From Dysgonamonadaceae bacterium (GTDB lineage: Bacteria; Bacteroidota; Bacteroidia; Bacteroidales; Azobacteroidaceae): DNA of 5,578 bases. Shown here in pieces: positions 1 through 5,132 of this stretch; positions within the stretch are counted from its first letter, which is position 1; each line of letters begins with the position of its first letter. Where the stretch lies: contig JAIRRK010000027.1 in assembly GCA_031256015.1 (NCBI GenBank), positions 1 to 5,578 of the forward strand, written 5' to 3'. Under the pieces are notes generated by a model. The model was not told where the DNA came from. It was given only the letters and a program-made list of their open reading frames with translations, and searched no databases. A program made the translations under genes and the position numbers.

Positions 1-326
1 GAAGTGCGGCTGAAACTGGAAAAGACCTATCTGGAATATCTGAAAACGGAAAAACTTCAGAAAGATCCGCTGACAACAACGCTTCTGATGAATCACCTTT
101 GAATCAAGAACTCGAAGAAAAGGCAAAAGAGCTTGACGAGAAAGAGGAAGAGTTGACAGATAAAGAATTGGCACTCGAAGAAAAAGAAAAATATCTTGAG
201 GAAAAAGCCCAGGAATTAGAAAACAAAGAAAAGGAACTGTCTGAAAAAGAGTCTGAACTTGAAAAAACTTCTACTAAAAAAAAGAAACAAACAAGAAGAG
301 TTCCCGGAAATAAATTGGTTGGATAA
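1..326 (+). CDS. Coiled-coil protein, 5' partial; frame ends just after an A8 tract
   Basis: The frame is open from base 3, so the gene begins before the window. The visible part starts with a Ser/Asn/Asp/Gly-rich, probably disordered stretch of about 30 residues. From about base 99 comes a Glu/Lys/Leu-rich heptad pattern of the type EKxxELx that runs for about 55 residues, as expected of a long parallel coiled coil. It then reads a Lys-rich stretch and nine further residues after the poly-Lys segment, ending at TAA 324-326. Those last residues are encoded out of phase with the apparent downstream coding sequence, so this end may be an artefact of the frame change at 276-284 rather than the natural C-terminus. 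A TTG at 99 could be read as a start, but the frame is open well upstream of it. No enzymatic motif is visible. Coiled coils of this kind occur in phage scaffolding, structural and host-interaction proteins; the actual role is unknown. Confidence 0.6.
   Translation, partial: SAAETGKDLSGISENGKTSERSADNNASDESPLNQELEEKAKELDEKEEELTDKELALEEKEKYLEEKAQELENKEKELSEKESELEKTSTKKKKQTRRVPGNKLVG
99..262 (+). repeat. Imperfect 21-nt (seven-codon) repeats encoding coiled-coil heptads
   Basis: GAA/GAG, AAA and CTT/TTG codons recur with seven-codon periodicity, giving repeated units such as EEKAKEL, EEKEKYL, EEKAQEL and NKEKEL. The units are diverged at the DNA level. The periodicity is therefore best explained by coiled-coil selection and possibly old duplications, not by a recent tandem array. 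Confidence 0.5.
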
Positions 327-765
327 CAAAAATCCGGACGTACAACTTTGCATTCTCCTGTATGACGAACGTGTAAAAACTTATCATCGCATGCAGGAGA
401 TTCATTTTATACTCGATGATAAACCGGAGCTATCTCTTGAAATGATCGAACTTGATAACCGGAATCGGCAGGCAAACGCAGAACTGCAAGCATTCAGTAA
501 ACATAAGGTTTTTGCATACAAACATCCATTGGTTGTCCGTAGGAAAAAATATGATGATCTTCTTTCTGAATTATACGAATTAAAACGAACGGATCCGAGA
601 AAATTAATTAATGAAATAGCGAATGTAATTCAAAACATCAGACGAATTCAAAGTAATATCAAACGGAAAAAATATAAGACTGATGAAGAAAAGGAAAAAT
701 GGGAAGAAAATCTTTCCAGTGCTGAAATAAGAAAAAAAGTTTTGGAAGAAGTAATCAGTAAATAA
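259..765 (+). CDS. Charged helical protein of unknown function, probably the C-terminal part of the frameshifted upstream gene
   Basis: This frame encodes about 168 residues counted from a TTG at 259; the first ATG is at 391, well inside convincing coding sequence. Since TTG 259 lies within the upstream coding frame and no ATG is near, the protein is probably made as the continuation of the coiled-coil gene after a +1 or -2 shift at the A8 tract. The segment at roughly residues 15-60 contains a QEEFPEINWLDN stretch and looks globular. The rest is Lys/Glu/Arg-rich and helical, with a RIQSNIKRKKYKTDEEKEKW segment near the end suggesting more coiled coil. No signal peptide, membrane segment or catalytic motif is seen. 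The gene closes its transcription unit: TAA is followed by a terminator within 10 bases. I do not recognise the family. An alternative is a separate gene starting at 259 or 391. Confidence 0.6.
   Translation: MKKLLLKKRNKQEEFPEINWLDNKNPDVQLCILLYDERVKTYHRMQEIHFILDDKPELSLEMIELDNRNRQANAELQAFSKHKVFAYKHPLVVRRKKYDDLLSELYELKRTDPRKLINEIANVIQNIRRIQSNIKRKKYKTDEEKEKWEENLSSAEIRKKVLEEVISK
276..284 (+). other. A8-G homopolymer: candidate frameshift or slippage site
   Basis: Eight A residues followed by G lie in the region where the upstream coiled-coil frame and the downstream frame are both open (about 217-326). Removing one A, or adding two, would join the two frames into a single continuous protein running from the window start to 765. 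Tracts of eight or more A are known sites of transcriptional slippage and ribosomal frameshifting. They are also known sites of sequencing and assembly indels. The tract contains the classical -1 heptamer A AAA AAG in phase with the upstream frame. A -1 shift, however, would meet TAA at 311-313, so the productive change must be +1 or -2. Confidence 0.55.
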
Positions 766-771
766 TTTTTT

Positions 772-796
772 GCCCTCTGTTTTTGAGGGCTTTTTT
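772..796 (+). terminator. Rho-independent terminator
   Basis: GCCCTC (772-777) pairs perfectly with GAGGGC (785-790) around a seven-base loop and is followed at once by six T residues and then ATTTT. It starts six bases after the stop of the upstream gene and separates that unit from the terminase operon. The left flank is not a suitable T-run on the opposite strand, so it acts mainly on + strand transcripts. Confidence 0.9.
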
Positions 797-831
797 ATTT
801 TAAAACTCTTCCAAAATTGACCGAAAAACAA

Positions 832-858
832 CCGTTTATTGAAAAATATGCACGGATT
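832..858 (+). repeat. Direct repeat copy 1: CCGT-N5-GAAAAATATGCACGGATT
   Basis: This copy matches the one at 1062-1086: CCGT, five bases, GAAAAAT, then GCACGGATT, with two extra bases (AT) here before the core. The core GCACGGATT is at 850-858. Conservation in an otherwise variable AT-rich gap suggests a protein-binding site or a duplicated element. Confidence 0.6.
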
Positions 859-867
859 AAGCCCTTT

Positions 868-930
868 TGATATTTGAAAAACATCTAACTGGCTGAAAAT
901 CAATAAAACTTTTTTGAAAATGATATTTGA
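868..930 (+). repeat. Ten-base direct repeat TGATATTTGA (868-877 and 921-930)
   Basis: The identical decamer TGATATTTGA occurs twice, 53 bases apart between starts. In AT-rich DNA this could be chance. It lies between copy 1 of the GCACGGATT repeat and the stem-loop, so it may be part of the same regulatory or structural locus. Confidence 0.3.
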
Positions 931-950
931 TTTTTGCTTGTGTGTGAGTT

Positions 951-1037
951 AAACCCGTGCCGCTAGGTAAGTGCCTTGCATTACAAAGAGTTTGAAAAAC
1001 CGGAAATATGATTCAACTCTTTCATTCATGCGGGTTT
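951..1037 (+). other. Nested inverted repeat: candidate structured RNA or DNA site
   Basis: The outer arms AAACCCG (951-957) and CGGGTTT (1031-1037) are perfect complements, extended by two possible G-T pairs. Inside, AAAGAGTTTGAA (985-996) pairs with TTCAACTCTTT (1012-1022) over 11 base pairs with one bulged T, closing a 15-base loop. The result is a two-helix hairpin of about 87 bases with an asymmetric internal loop on the 5' side. No T-run follows, so it is not a terminator. The left arm overlaps an inverted copy of the GCACGG(A/G)TT motif (951-960). It could be a small RNA, a cis-regulatory leader, or a DNA site recognised by packaging or recombination proteins. I cannot assign it to a known RNA family. 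Confidence 0.5.
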
Positions 1038-1061
1038 CGATAGTCTACAATTTCCTTTCTT

Positions 1062-1086
1062 CCGTCCGTCGAAAAATGCACGGATT
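1062..1086 (+). repeat. Direct repeat copy 2: CCGT-N5-GAAAAATGCACGGATT
   Basis: This is the second copy of the direct repeat, about 230 bases after the first, with the core GCACGGATT at 1078-1086. It ends about 30 bases before the predicted -33 element of the operon promoter, a position where an activator or repressor could act. The function is inferred from position only. Confidence 0.6.
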
Positions 1087-1117
1087 TTTTTCAAAACATA
1101 TCCGATTTCAAACGTCC

Positions 1118-1148
1118 TTTATCCCATCTGCATAACAAGATAGCTTTG
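1118..1148 (+). promoter_or_regulatory. Bacteroidetes-type promoter (-33 / -7) for the methyltransferase-terminase operon
   Basis: TAGCTTTG at 1141-1148 is an exact match to the Bacteroidales -7 consensus TAnnTTTG. Nineteen bases upstream lies TTTA (1118-1121), one mismatch from the -33 consensus TTTG. Transcription would begin near 1155, leaving a leader of only about 14 bases before the ATG at 1169. It is the only exact TAnnTTTG found in the intergenic region on either strand, and the genes downstream overlap or nearly abut, so it probably drives them all. Confidence 0.65.
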
Positions 1149-1168
1149 TATATCTAAATATAACAGCT

Positions 1169-2479
1169 ATGGTTGCATTGAAATGGACAACGGAACAAAG
1201 AAGGGTAATAGATCTTATCCCTACTGATTATAATCCACGTGAACGGGATGAGAGAGGACAAAGCAAACTTGTTGCAAGTATAAATAAATTTGATTTGGTA
1301 GAGATTCCTGTAATCAATCTGGATAATCATATTATTGCCGGACAACGCCGTTGGGAAGTGTATATGGAAAGCGGTCGGGAAAATGACGACATTGATGTTC
1401 GTGTGCCGAACCGGATGTTGACAAAAGGTGAAGTAGACGAATACATATTGATATCCAATACTCATGCCGGCAAATGGTCTCTTCCAAAACTTGAAGCGCA
1501 CTTCTCTAACATCTACAAAGACATTGTCGATCTACCTCCGATAGCTGTAAATCTTCCATCTTCTGATATGCTTGATAAAAAGAAGTTCGAACAAAAGGAA
1601 GTAGTTGAAGATGAGTTCTGCGATGAGTCTGTAGAGAATCCGGTTACCCAGACAGGAGATACCTATGAGTTAAACAGTCATCGGTTCATTTGTGCTGACA
1701 GTACCGATATATTGGAACTAAAACGCCTTATGTCCGGGAAGCTTGCTCAGATGGTATTTACCGATCCTCCCTATAATGTGCGTGTCCGGGATATCGTTGG
1801 ATTAGGTAAAACGAAACACGATGAATTTCAGATGGCTTCCGGAGAAATGAATAAAACCCGCTTTTCCCGATTCTTGGAAGATTGTTTTCTTAACCTTATC
1901 AAGTTTTCCGAAAATGGATCCATTCATTACATCTGTATGGATTGGAAGCATGTTAATGAACTCACTACTGCCGGTAAAATCTATACCGAACAGAAAAACC
2001 TAATCATCTGGAAAAAAGACAATGGTGGAATGGGAACATTCTACCGTTCACAGCACGAACTAATCTTTGTCTATAAAAATGGGAAAAAGAAGCACATCAA
2101 TAATTTCGGATTGGGAGAAACCGGTCGGTACCGGACAAATGTATGGGAATATACCGGAATGAACTCTTTCGGTTCCAAGGACCGGGAAAACATGGAAGAT
2201 CATCCGACCGTGAAGCCGGTTAAGTTGGTTGCCGATGCTATTCTTGATTGCAGTAATCTGTATGGGATCATCCTTGATATTTTTCTTGGATCCGGAACTA
2301 CTATCATCGCATCCGAGCAAACTAACCGTATTTGCTATGGTTTGGAGATGGATCCAAAGTATTGCGATCTGATTGTTCGCAGATATCTCCGGTTCATGAA
2401 GCAACACAATCAGCCGGCTACTATTAAACGAAATGGGAAAGTATTAACCGATATCGAGTTAAAAGAATTTGAAAAATGA
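1169..2479 (+). CDS. ParB-like domain / beta-class DNA amino-methyltransferase fusion
   Basis: This 436-residue protein has two parts. Residues 1-95 match a ParB/Srx-type nucleotide-binding fold: IDLIPTDYNPRERD, then IINxHIIAGQRRW-like sequence with the GQRRW signature at 58-62. From residue 163 comes a GDTYELNSHRFICADSTD stretch typical of prophage DNA methyltransferases. After it come catalytic motif IV DPPY (199-202), a target-recognition region with a YRSQHELIFVYKNG stretch, motif X HPTVKPV (345-351), and the S-adenosylmethionine-binding motif I FLGSGTT (372-378). Motif IV before motif I is the beta-class order, which transfers a methyl group to adenine N6 or cytosine N4; the two cannot be told apart here. 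No restriction endonuclease gene is adjacent, so it is an orphan methyltransferase, most likely protecting phage DNA or marking it before packaging. The ATG at 1169 follows the promoter by about 20 bases and has an AT-rich leader without a Shine-Dalgarno sequence. It overlaps the next gene by ATGA. Confidence 0.92.
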   Translation: MVALKWTTEQRRVIDLIPTDYNPRERDERGQSKLVASINKFDLVEIPVINLDNHIIAGQRRWEVYMESGRENDDIDVRVPNRMLTKGEVDEYILISNTHAGKWSLPKLEAHFSNIYKDIVDLPPIAVNLPSSDMLDKKKFEQKEVVEDEFCDESVENPVTQTGDTYELNSHRFICADSTDILELKRLMSGKLAQMVFTDPPYNVRVRDIVGLGKTKHDEFQMASGEMNKTRFSRFLEDCFLNLIKFSENGSIHYICMDWKHVNELTTAGKIYTEQKNLIIWKKDNGGMGTFYRSQHELIFVYKNGKKKHINNFGLGETGRYRTNVWEYTGMNSFGSKDRENMEDHPTVKPVKLVADAILDCSNLYGIILDIFLGSGTTIIASEQTNRICYGLEMDPKYCDLIVRRYLRFMKQHNQPATIKRNGKVLTDIELKEFEK

Positions 2480-2781
2480 GCTATTCTGAAGACTTTCTTT
2501 CAAAAGTAAGCAGTTTCGGAATACTTGGTTATTCCGTTGAAAAAATAATTGATTTGACGGATCCTGATGATGTCGATCGGTTCCGGATAGACTTTAATAC
2601 TCAGGGAAGTGTAATTTATAAGGCTTACCGGAAAGGAAAAACTACCGGGGAATATAATCTGGATAAAAACCTGTTCGATAAAGCGACCAAATCGCACGAC
2701 ACTATTTCCAATACCATTCTGGATGAAAGAATGGGAAAAAAGAAAATAAACGACAAAATTCAAGAGAATTTCGGCTTATGA
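2476..2781 (+). CDS. Small conserved-looking protein in the packaging operon, function unknown (101 aa)
   Basis: The start ATG overlaps the methyltransferase stop as ATGA (2476-2479), and the stop overlaps the next start in the same way, so translation is probably coupled on both sides. The 101 residues are soluble and charged. An N-terminal segment GILGYSVEKIIDLTDPDDVDRF is followed by FNTQGSVIYKAYRKGKTTGEYNLDK, a helical region, and a basic C-terminal end (MGKKKINDKIQENFGL). No signal peptide, membrane helix or metal-binding cluster is visible. Two small genes lie between the methyltransferase and TerL; either could be the small terminase subunit, and this one could instead be an accessory DNA-binding protein. 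I do not recognise the family, and the assignment to packaging is by position only. Confidence 0.75.
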   Translation: MSYSEDFLSKVSSFGILGYSVEKIIDLTDPDDVDRFRIDFNTQGSVIYKAYRKGKTTGEYNLDKNLFDKATKSHDTISNTILDERMGKKKINDKIQENFGL

Positions 2782-3401
2782 TTGAACATCTTCAAAAATT
2801 ACCACAAGAAATTGTAAAAGGATTCTTGGAGTCAAGGGATCCGAAACAATTTGGTATTCCTCAAAAACTTGCAGATTATATTCTTCAGATCAATGAAGCC
2901 TCTAATTTGCATCGTACCAATCATTCTATTACCGAATGTGCAAAGAAGCTTCAACAAAACTATCCGGAATTATCTATTCACACTTATAAGAGCCGGATAT
3001 ACGATGCGATTAATTACCTGAATTCAGATTGTAGCGTTACTTCTGAAGCCTGGTATCTTCATTATGCTGACATGCTCATGAAATTATTTGAAGTTAATCT
3101 GGTAGCCCATAATTTCCGTGAAGCACGCATTTGTTTGCTAAAATCGTGCGAATACCGGATTAAAGCTTCAGCCAATGCCATAGATCCTTACCGGATTAAA
3201 TTCAAACCGCAAATTGTATCTCCGGATATTGAACTGGAAAGAATGGGAGTTAAAAAGAAAGGATTATTGGATTTTTACCGGAAAGCTGTAGATATTATTG
3301 GAAACCTTGATACAAACGATACAGAGAAAAAACGACTTATTGAAGAAGTAGAACGGGAATTGAATATCGAAGATACTGAACATGAAGAAATTAAGGATTG
3401 A
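2778..3401 (+). CDS. Candidate terminase small subunit (207 aa, helix-turn-helix-like)
   Basis: It lies directly upstream of TerL, the usual place of the small subunit that recognises the packaging start site on phage DNA and loads TerL. Residues 50-78 (SITECAKKLQQNYPEL followed by SIHTYKSRIYDAI) have the spacing of a helix-turn-helix. The middle (90-135) is predominantly helical and could form the oligomerisation core. The C-terminal 40 residues are acidic and helical (KKRLIEEVERELNIEDTEHEE), as is common for the part that contacts TerL. The start ATG overlaps the preceding stop (ATGA). The end overlaps the TerL start by 20 bases. No sequence motif proves the role; the call rests on position, length and the helix-turn-helix-like segment. 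A different DNA-binding accessory protein is the main alternative. Confidence 0.6.
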   Translation: MIEHLQKLPQEIVKGFLESRDPKQFGIPQKLADYILQINEASNLHRTNHSITECAKKLQQNYPELSIHTYKSRIYDAINYLNSDCSVTSEAWYLHYADMLMKLFEVNLVAHNFREARICLLKSCEYRIKASANAIDPYRIKFKPQIVSPDIELERMGVKKKGLLDFYRKAVDIIGNLDTNDTEKKRLIEEVERELNIEDTEHEEIKD

Positions 3402-5088
3402 GGAAATATTTACGATTGTTTATCTTTCGGTAGTCCAAATTTTGGTTAAGTTAGCCGATACGATGTCAATATTCTGCGAATTGGCTCGTGGATCCGGAAA
3501 GACTACTCATATACTTGCTTCGAGATTAGACAGGGTACAGGATTCGATGCCCGGAGCTATTCTCGTTCTTGCTGCAGATACTTACCGGAGTATTTTTGAT
3601 AACATTCTTCCCGGTATCATTGAATATTTTGAAGAACATTATGAAAGAGGCGTTTACTTCGATATTGGGAAAGAACCGCCAAAGCATTTCCAAAAATGTA
3701 ATACATTCATATTCGATTGGAAGCACACAATTTCATTCGTAAATGGTTGTGTAGTTCAGTTTGTATCATGCGATCGTACGGAGTCCATGCTTGGTAAAAA
3801 TGCAGCTCATATTTTCGTAGATGAAATGCTCCGGATCCCGGAGTTAAAATTTATGGAACGTATTATTCCTGCTTTACGTGCCGATCGTTCTAAATTTGGC
3901 GATTCTCCTTATTTTATGGGCATATCCGGTTTTTCTTCTACTCCAAACTTTGAAACTGATGAAGATTGGTTTATGGAGTATGAAAAAGACATGAATAAGG
4001 AGTTGATTGACTGTATTCAGGAAATAGCCTATGAAGTTGATTTACGTTTGATTGATTTAGCCAAAGCAAATCTGAATTTTAAGGAAGAAGAGAAACTGGA
4101 GAGATTCATTGAAAGATGGACAAAGCGACTGGCAGAACTCCGGAGGGGACAAACATTTTATATCCGGGCATCTTCTTTCTCCAATTTGAAGATATTAGGC
4201 ATTGACTATATTCAGAATCAAATAAAATCGATAAAAGACAAAGACAAACTTTATACCTCCATTTTTTCGATCCGGAAGTTGAAAGTAAAAGATATGTTCT
4301 TTGGTAAATTTGGGAAACAGCATCTGTTTGATGATGGTTATGATTATCGATACATTGACCTGATAGCAGCCGGAGAAAAAATAGACGAATCCTGCAGGCA
4401 TTTAAAATACTATGACAAAAACAGACCTGTCATAGCCGGTTACGATGCCGGACCATTCTCATCAATGGTTTTTGCACAACGTAATGCATCAAAGAAAGAA
4501 TTTCGGATCCTGAAAAATATGTGGGTGTTCCATCCTGATCAGCAAGATAAATTAGCAAAAAAAATTGATGATTTTTTCACAGGAGGCAAAAAAGAGATTT
4601 ATATACACTACGATCGGGCAGCTAATCAAAAAGATCCACAATGGAAAAAATATTATCCCAATTACAAAAAAAAGGGCGTGAATGATACGGATGCCATATT
4701 ACTCAAGCAAGAACTTATTGCTCTGGGATGGACTGTTCACTTGATATCTACGAAACAGGAAACAATTTATTATTCTCAACATTATAGGCTGCTAAATTTA
4801 CTTTTTGGTAAAAGTAAAATCAATAAAAAATTAGATAATATTCTAATTGACAGGAATGAGTGTGAGGCTTTAGTATCTTCAATAAACCATAGTCCTCTGA
4901 AACGTTATGAAGGTAGGACAATTCTGGTTAAGGATAGCGAACGCCTGCCATTTGAGGAACAAGCATATAATTCTACACAATTAACAACTGCATTATTATA
5001 CATTCTTTGGGGAGAATATTCAAAATATCTTCCGGATAGCGATAAAAATCAGGATACTCCGCAAGGAGCAGGAACTTATACTGTCTAA
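3382..5088 (+). CDS. terL: Phage terminase large subunit (ATPase and nuclease of DNA packaging)
   Basis: TerL cuts concatemeric phage DNA and pumps it into the procapsid through the portal. This 568-residue protein shows the two expected domains. The ATPase has a Walker A loop LARGSGKTT (34-42) of the deviant TerL type with Arg inside the loop, a Walker B strand IFVDE (144-148) with D147 and catalytic E148, and a coupling motif GISGFSSTP (180-188). After a helical linker (about 205-300), the RNase H-like nuclease has GYDAG with D355 as first metal ligand and IYIHYDR with D411 as probable second. The usual third acidic position near the C-terminus, in a stretch like STQLTTALLY, reads Thr536. 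The start at 3382 overlaps the previous gene by 20 bases; a later ATG at 3463 would leave only about 12 residues before Walker A, so the longer form is preferred. The stop overlaps another ATG (TAATG), though a later start is favoured for the next gene. Confidence 0.93.
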   Translation: MKKLRIEEIFTIVYLSVVQILVKLADTMSIFCELARGSGKTTHILASRLDRVQDSMPGAILVLAADTYRSIFDNILPGIIEYFEEHYERGVYFDIGKEPPKHFQKCNTFIFDWKHTISFVNGCVVQFVSCDRTESMLGKNAAHIFVDEMLRIPELKFMERIIPALRADRSKFGDSPYFMGISGFSSTPNFETDEDWFMEYEKDMNKELIDCIQEIAYEVDLRLIDLAKANLNFKEEEKLERFIERWTKRLAELRRGQTFYIRASSFSNLKILGIDYIQNQIKSIKDKDKLYTSIFSIRKLKVKDMFFGKFGKQHLFDDGYDYRYIDLIAAGEKIDESCRHLKYYDKNRPVIAGYDAGPFSSMVFAQRNASKKEFRILKNMWVFHPDQQDKLAKKIDDFFTGGKKEIYIHYDRAANQKDPQWKKYYPNYKKKGVNDTDAILLKQELIALGWTVHLISTKQETIYYSQHYRLLNLLFGKSKINKKLDNILIDRNECEALVSSINHSPLKRYEGRTILVKDSERLPFEEQAYNSTQLTTALLYILWGEYSKYLPDSDKNQDTPQGAGTYTV

Positions 5089-5132
5089 TGATTGTCCTTT
5101 ATCAGAGTGCTTTTGTGTGCTTTTTTTGTATC

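Larger units (their letters stand above)
797..1117. other. Intergenic region without a credible gene; holds repeats and a stem-loop
   Basis: No frame on either strand here shows convincing coding sense. The open frames are Phe/Lys/Ile-rich readings of AT-rich DNA, and the one on the - strand runs back through the terminator. What the stretch does hold is listed separately: a CCGT-N5-GAAAAAT...GCACGGATT direct repeat at both ends, an inverted third copy of its core, a repeated TGATATTTGA word, and a nested inverted repeat. In a phage, a 400-base gap just before the methyltransferase-terminase operon is a plausible site for regulation, a small RNA or a packaging signal. Nothing in the sequence decides among these. 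Confidence 0.6.

Noticed and set aside
99..262. CRISPR-like or tandem repeat array in the coiled-coil region
   Set aside because: The periodicity is seven codons with divergent DNA, as expected for heptad selection; there are no uniform repeats and spacers.
278..284. Classical -1 slippery heptamer A AAA AAG
   Set aside because: A -1 shift here reaches a stop at 311-313 after about ten codons, so it cannot explain the long downstream frame, which needs +1 or -2.
604..903. Open frame on the - strand across the terminator and gap
   Set aside because: Its product is Phe/Lys/Ile-rich, it runs through the terminator hairpin and opposite a coding region, and it has no promoter; it is an AT-rich shadow.
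868..940. Extra promoter suggested by TATTTG and TTTTTG words
   Set aside because: None has the full TAnnTTTG arrangement with a -33 partner at the right spacing.
797..1168. tRNA gene or insertion sequence in the gap
   Set aside because: No cloverleaf, transposase fragment or terminal inverted repeats with target duplication could be seen.
1154..1501. Open frame on the - strand inside the methyltransferase gene
   Set aside because: It overlaps the conserved ParB-like domain; its Cys/His/Phe-rich product is typical of antisense readings.
2060..2763. Two - strand open frames opposite the methyltransferase C-terminus and the 101-aa gene
   Set aside because: They are shadows of well-supported + strand genes, with no start context or recognisable motif.
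3526..4401. Two short - strand open frames within terL
   Set aside because: They lie opposite conserved TerL sequence and have no features of their own.
5088..5132. Upstream start for the last complete gene, and the stretch 5107-5128 as a terminator
   Set aside because: The extra 15 residues look like translated spacer, so ATG 5133 is preferred. The GTGCTTTT words (5107-5114, 5117-5124) are direct, not inverted, repeats and form no hairpin before the T-run.
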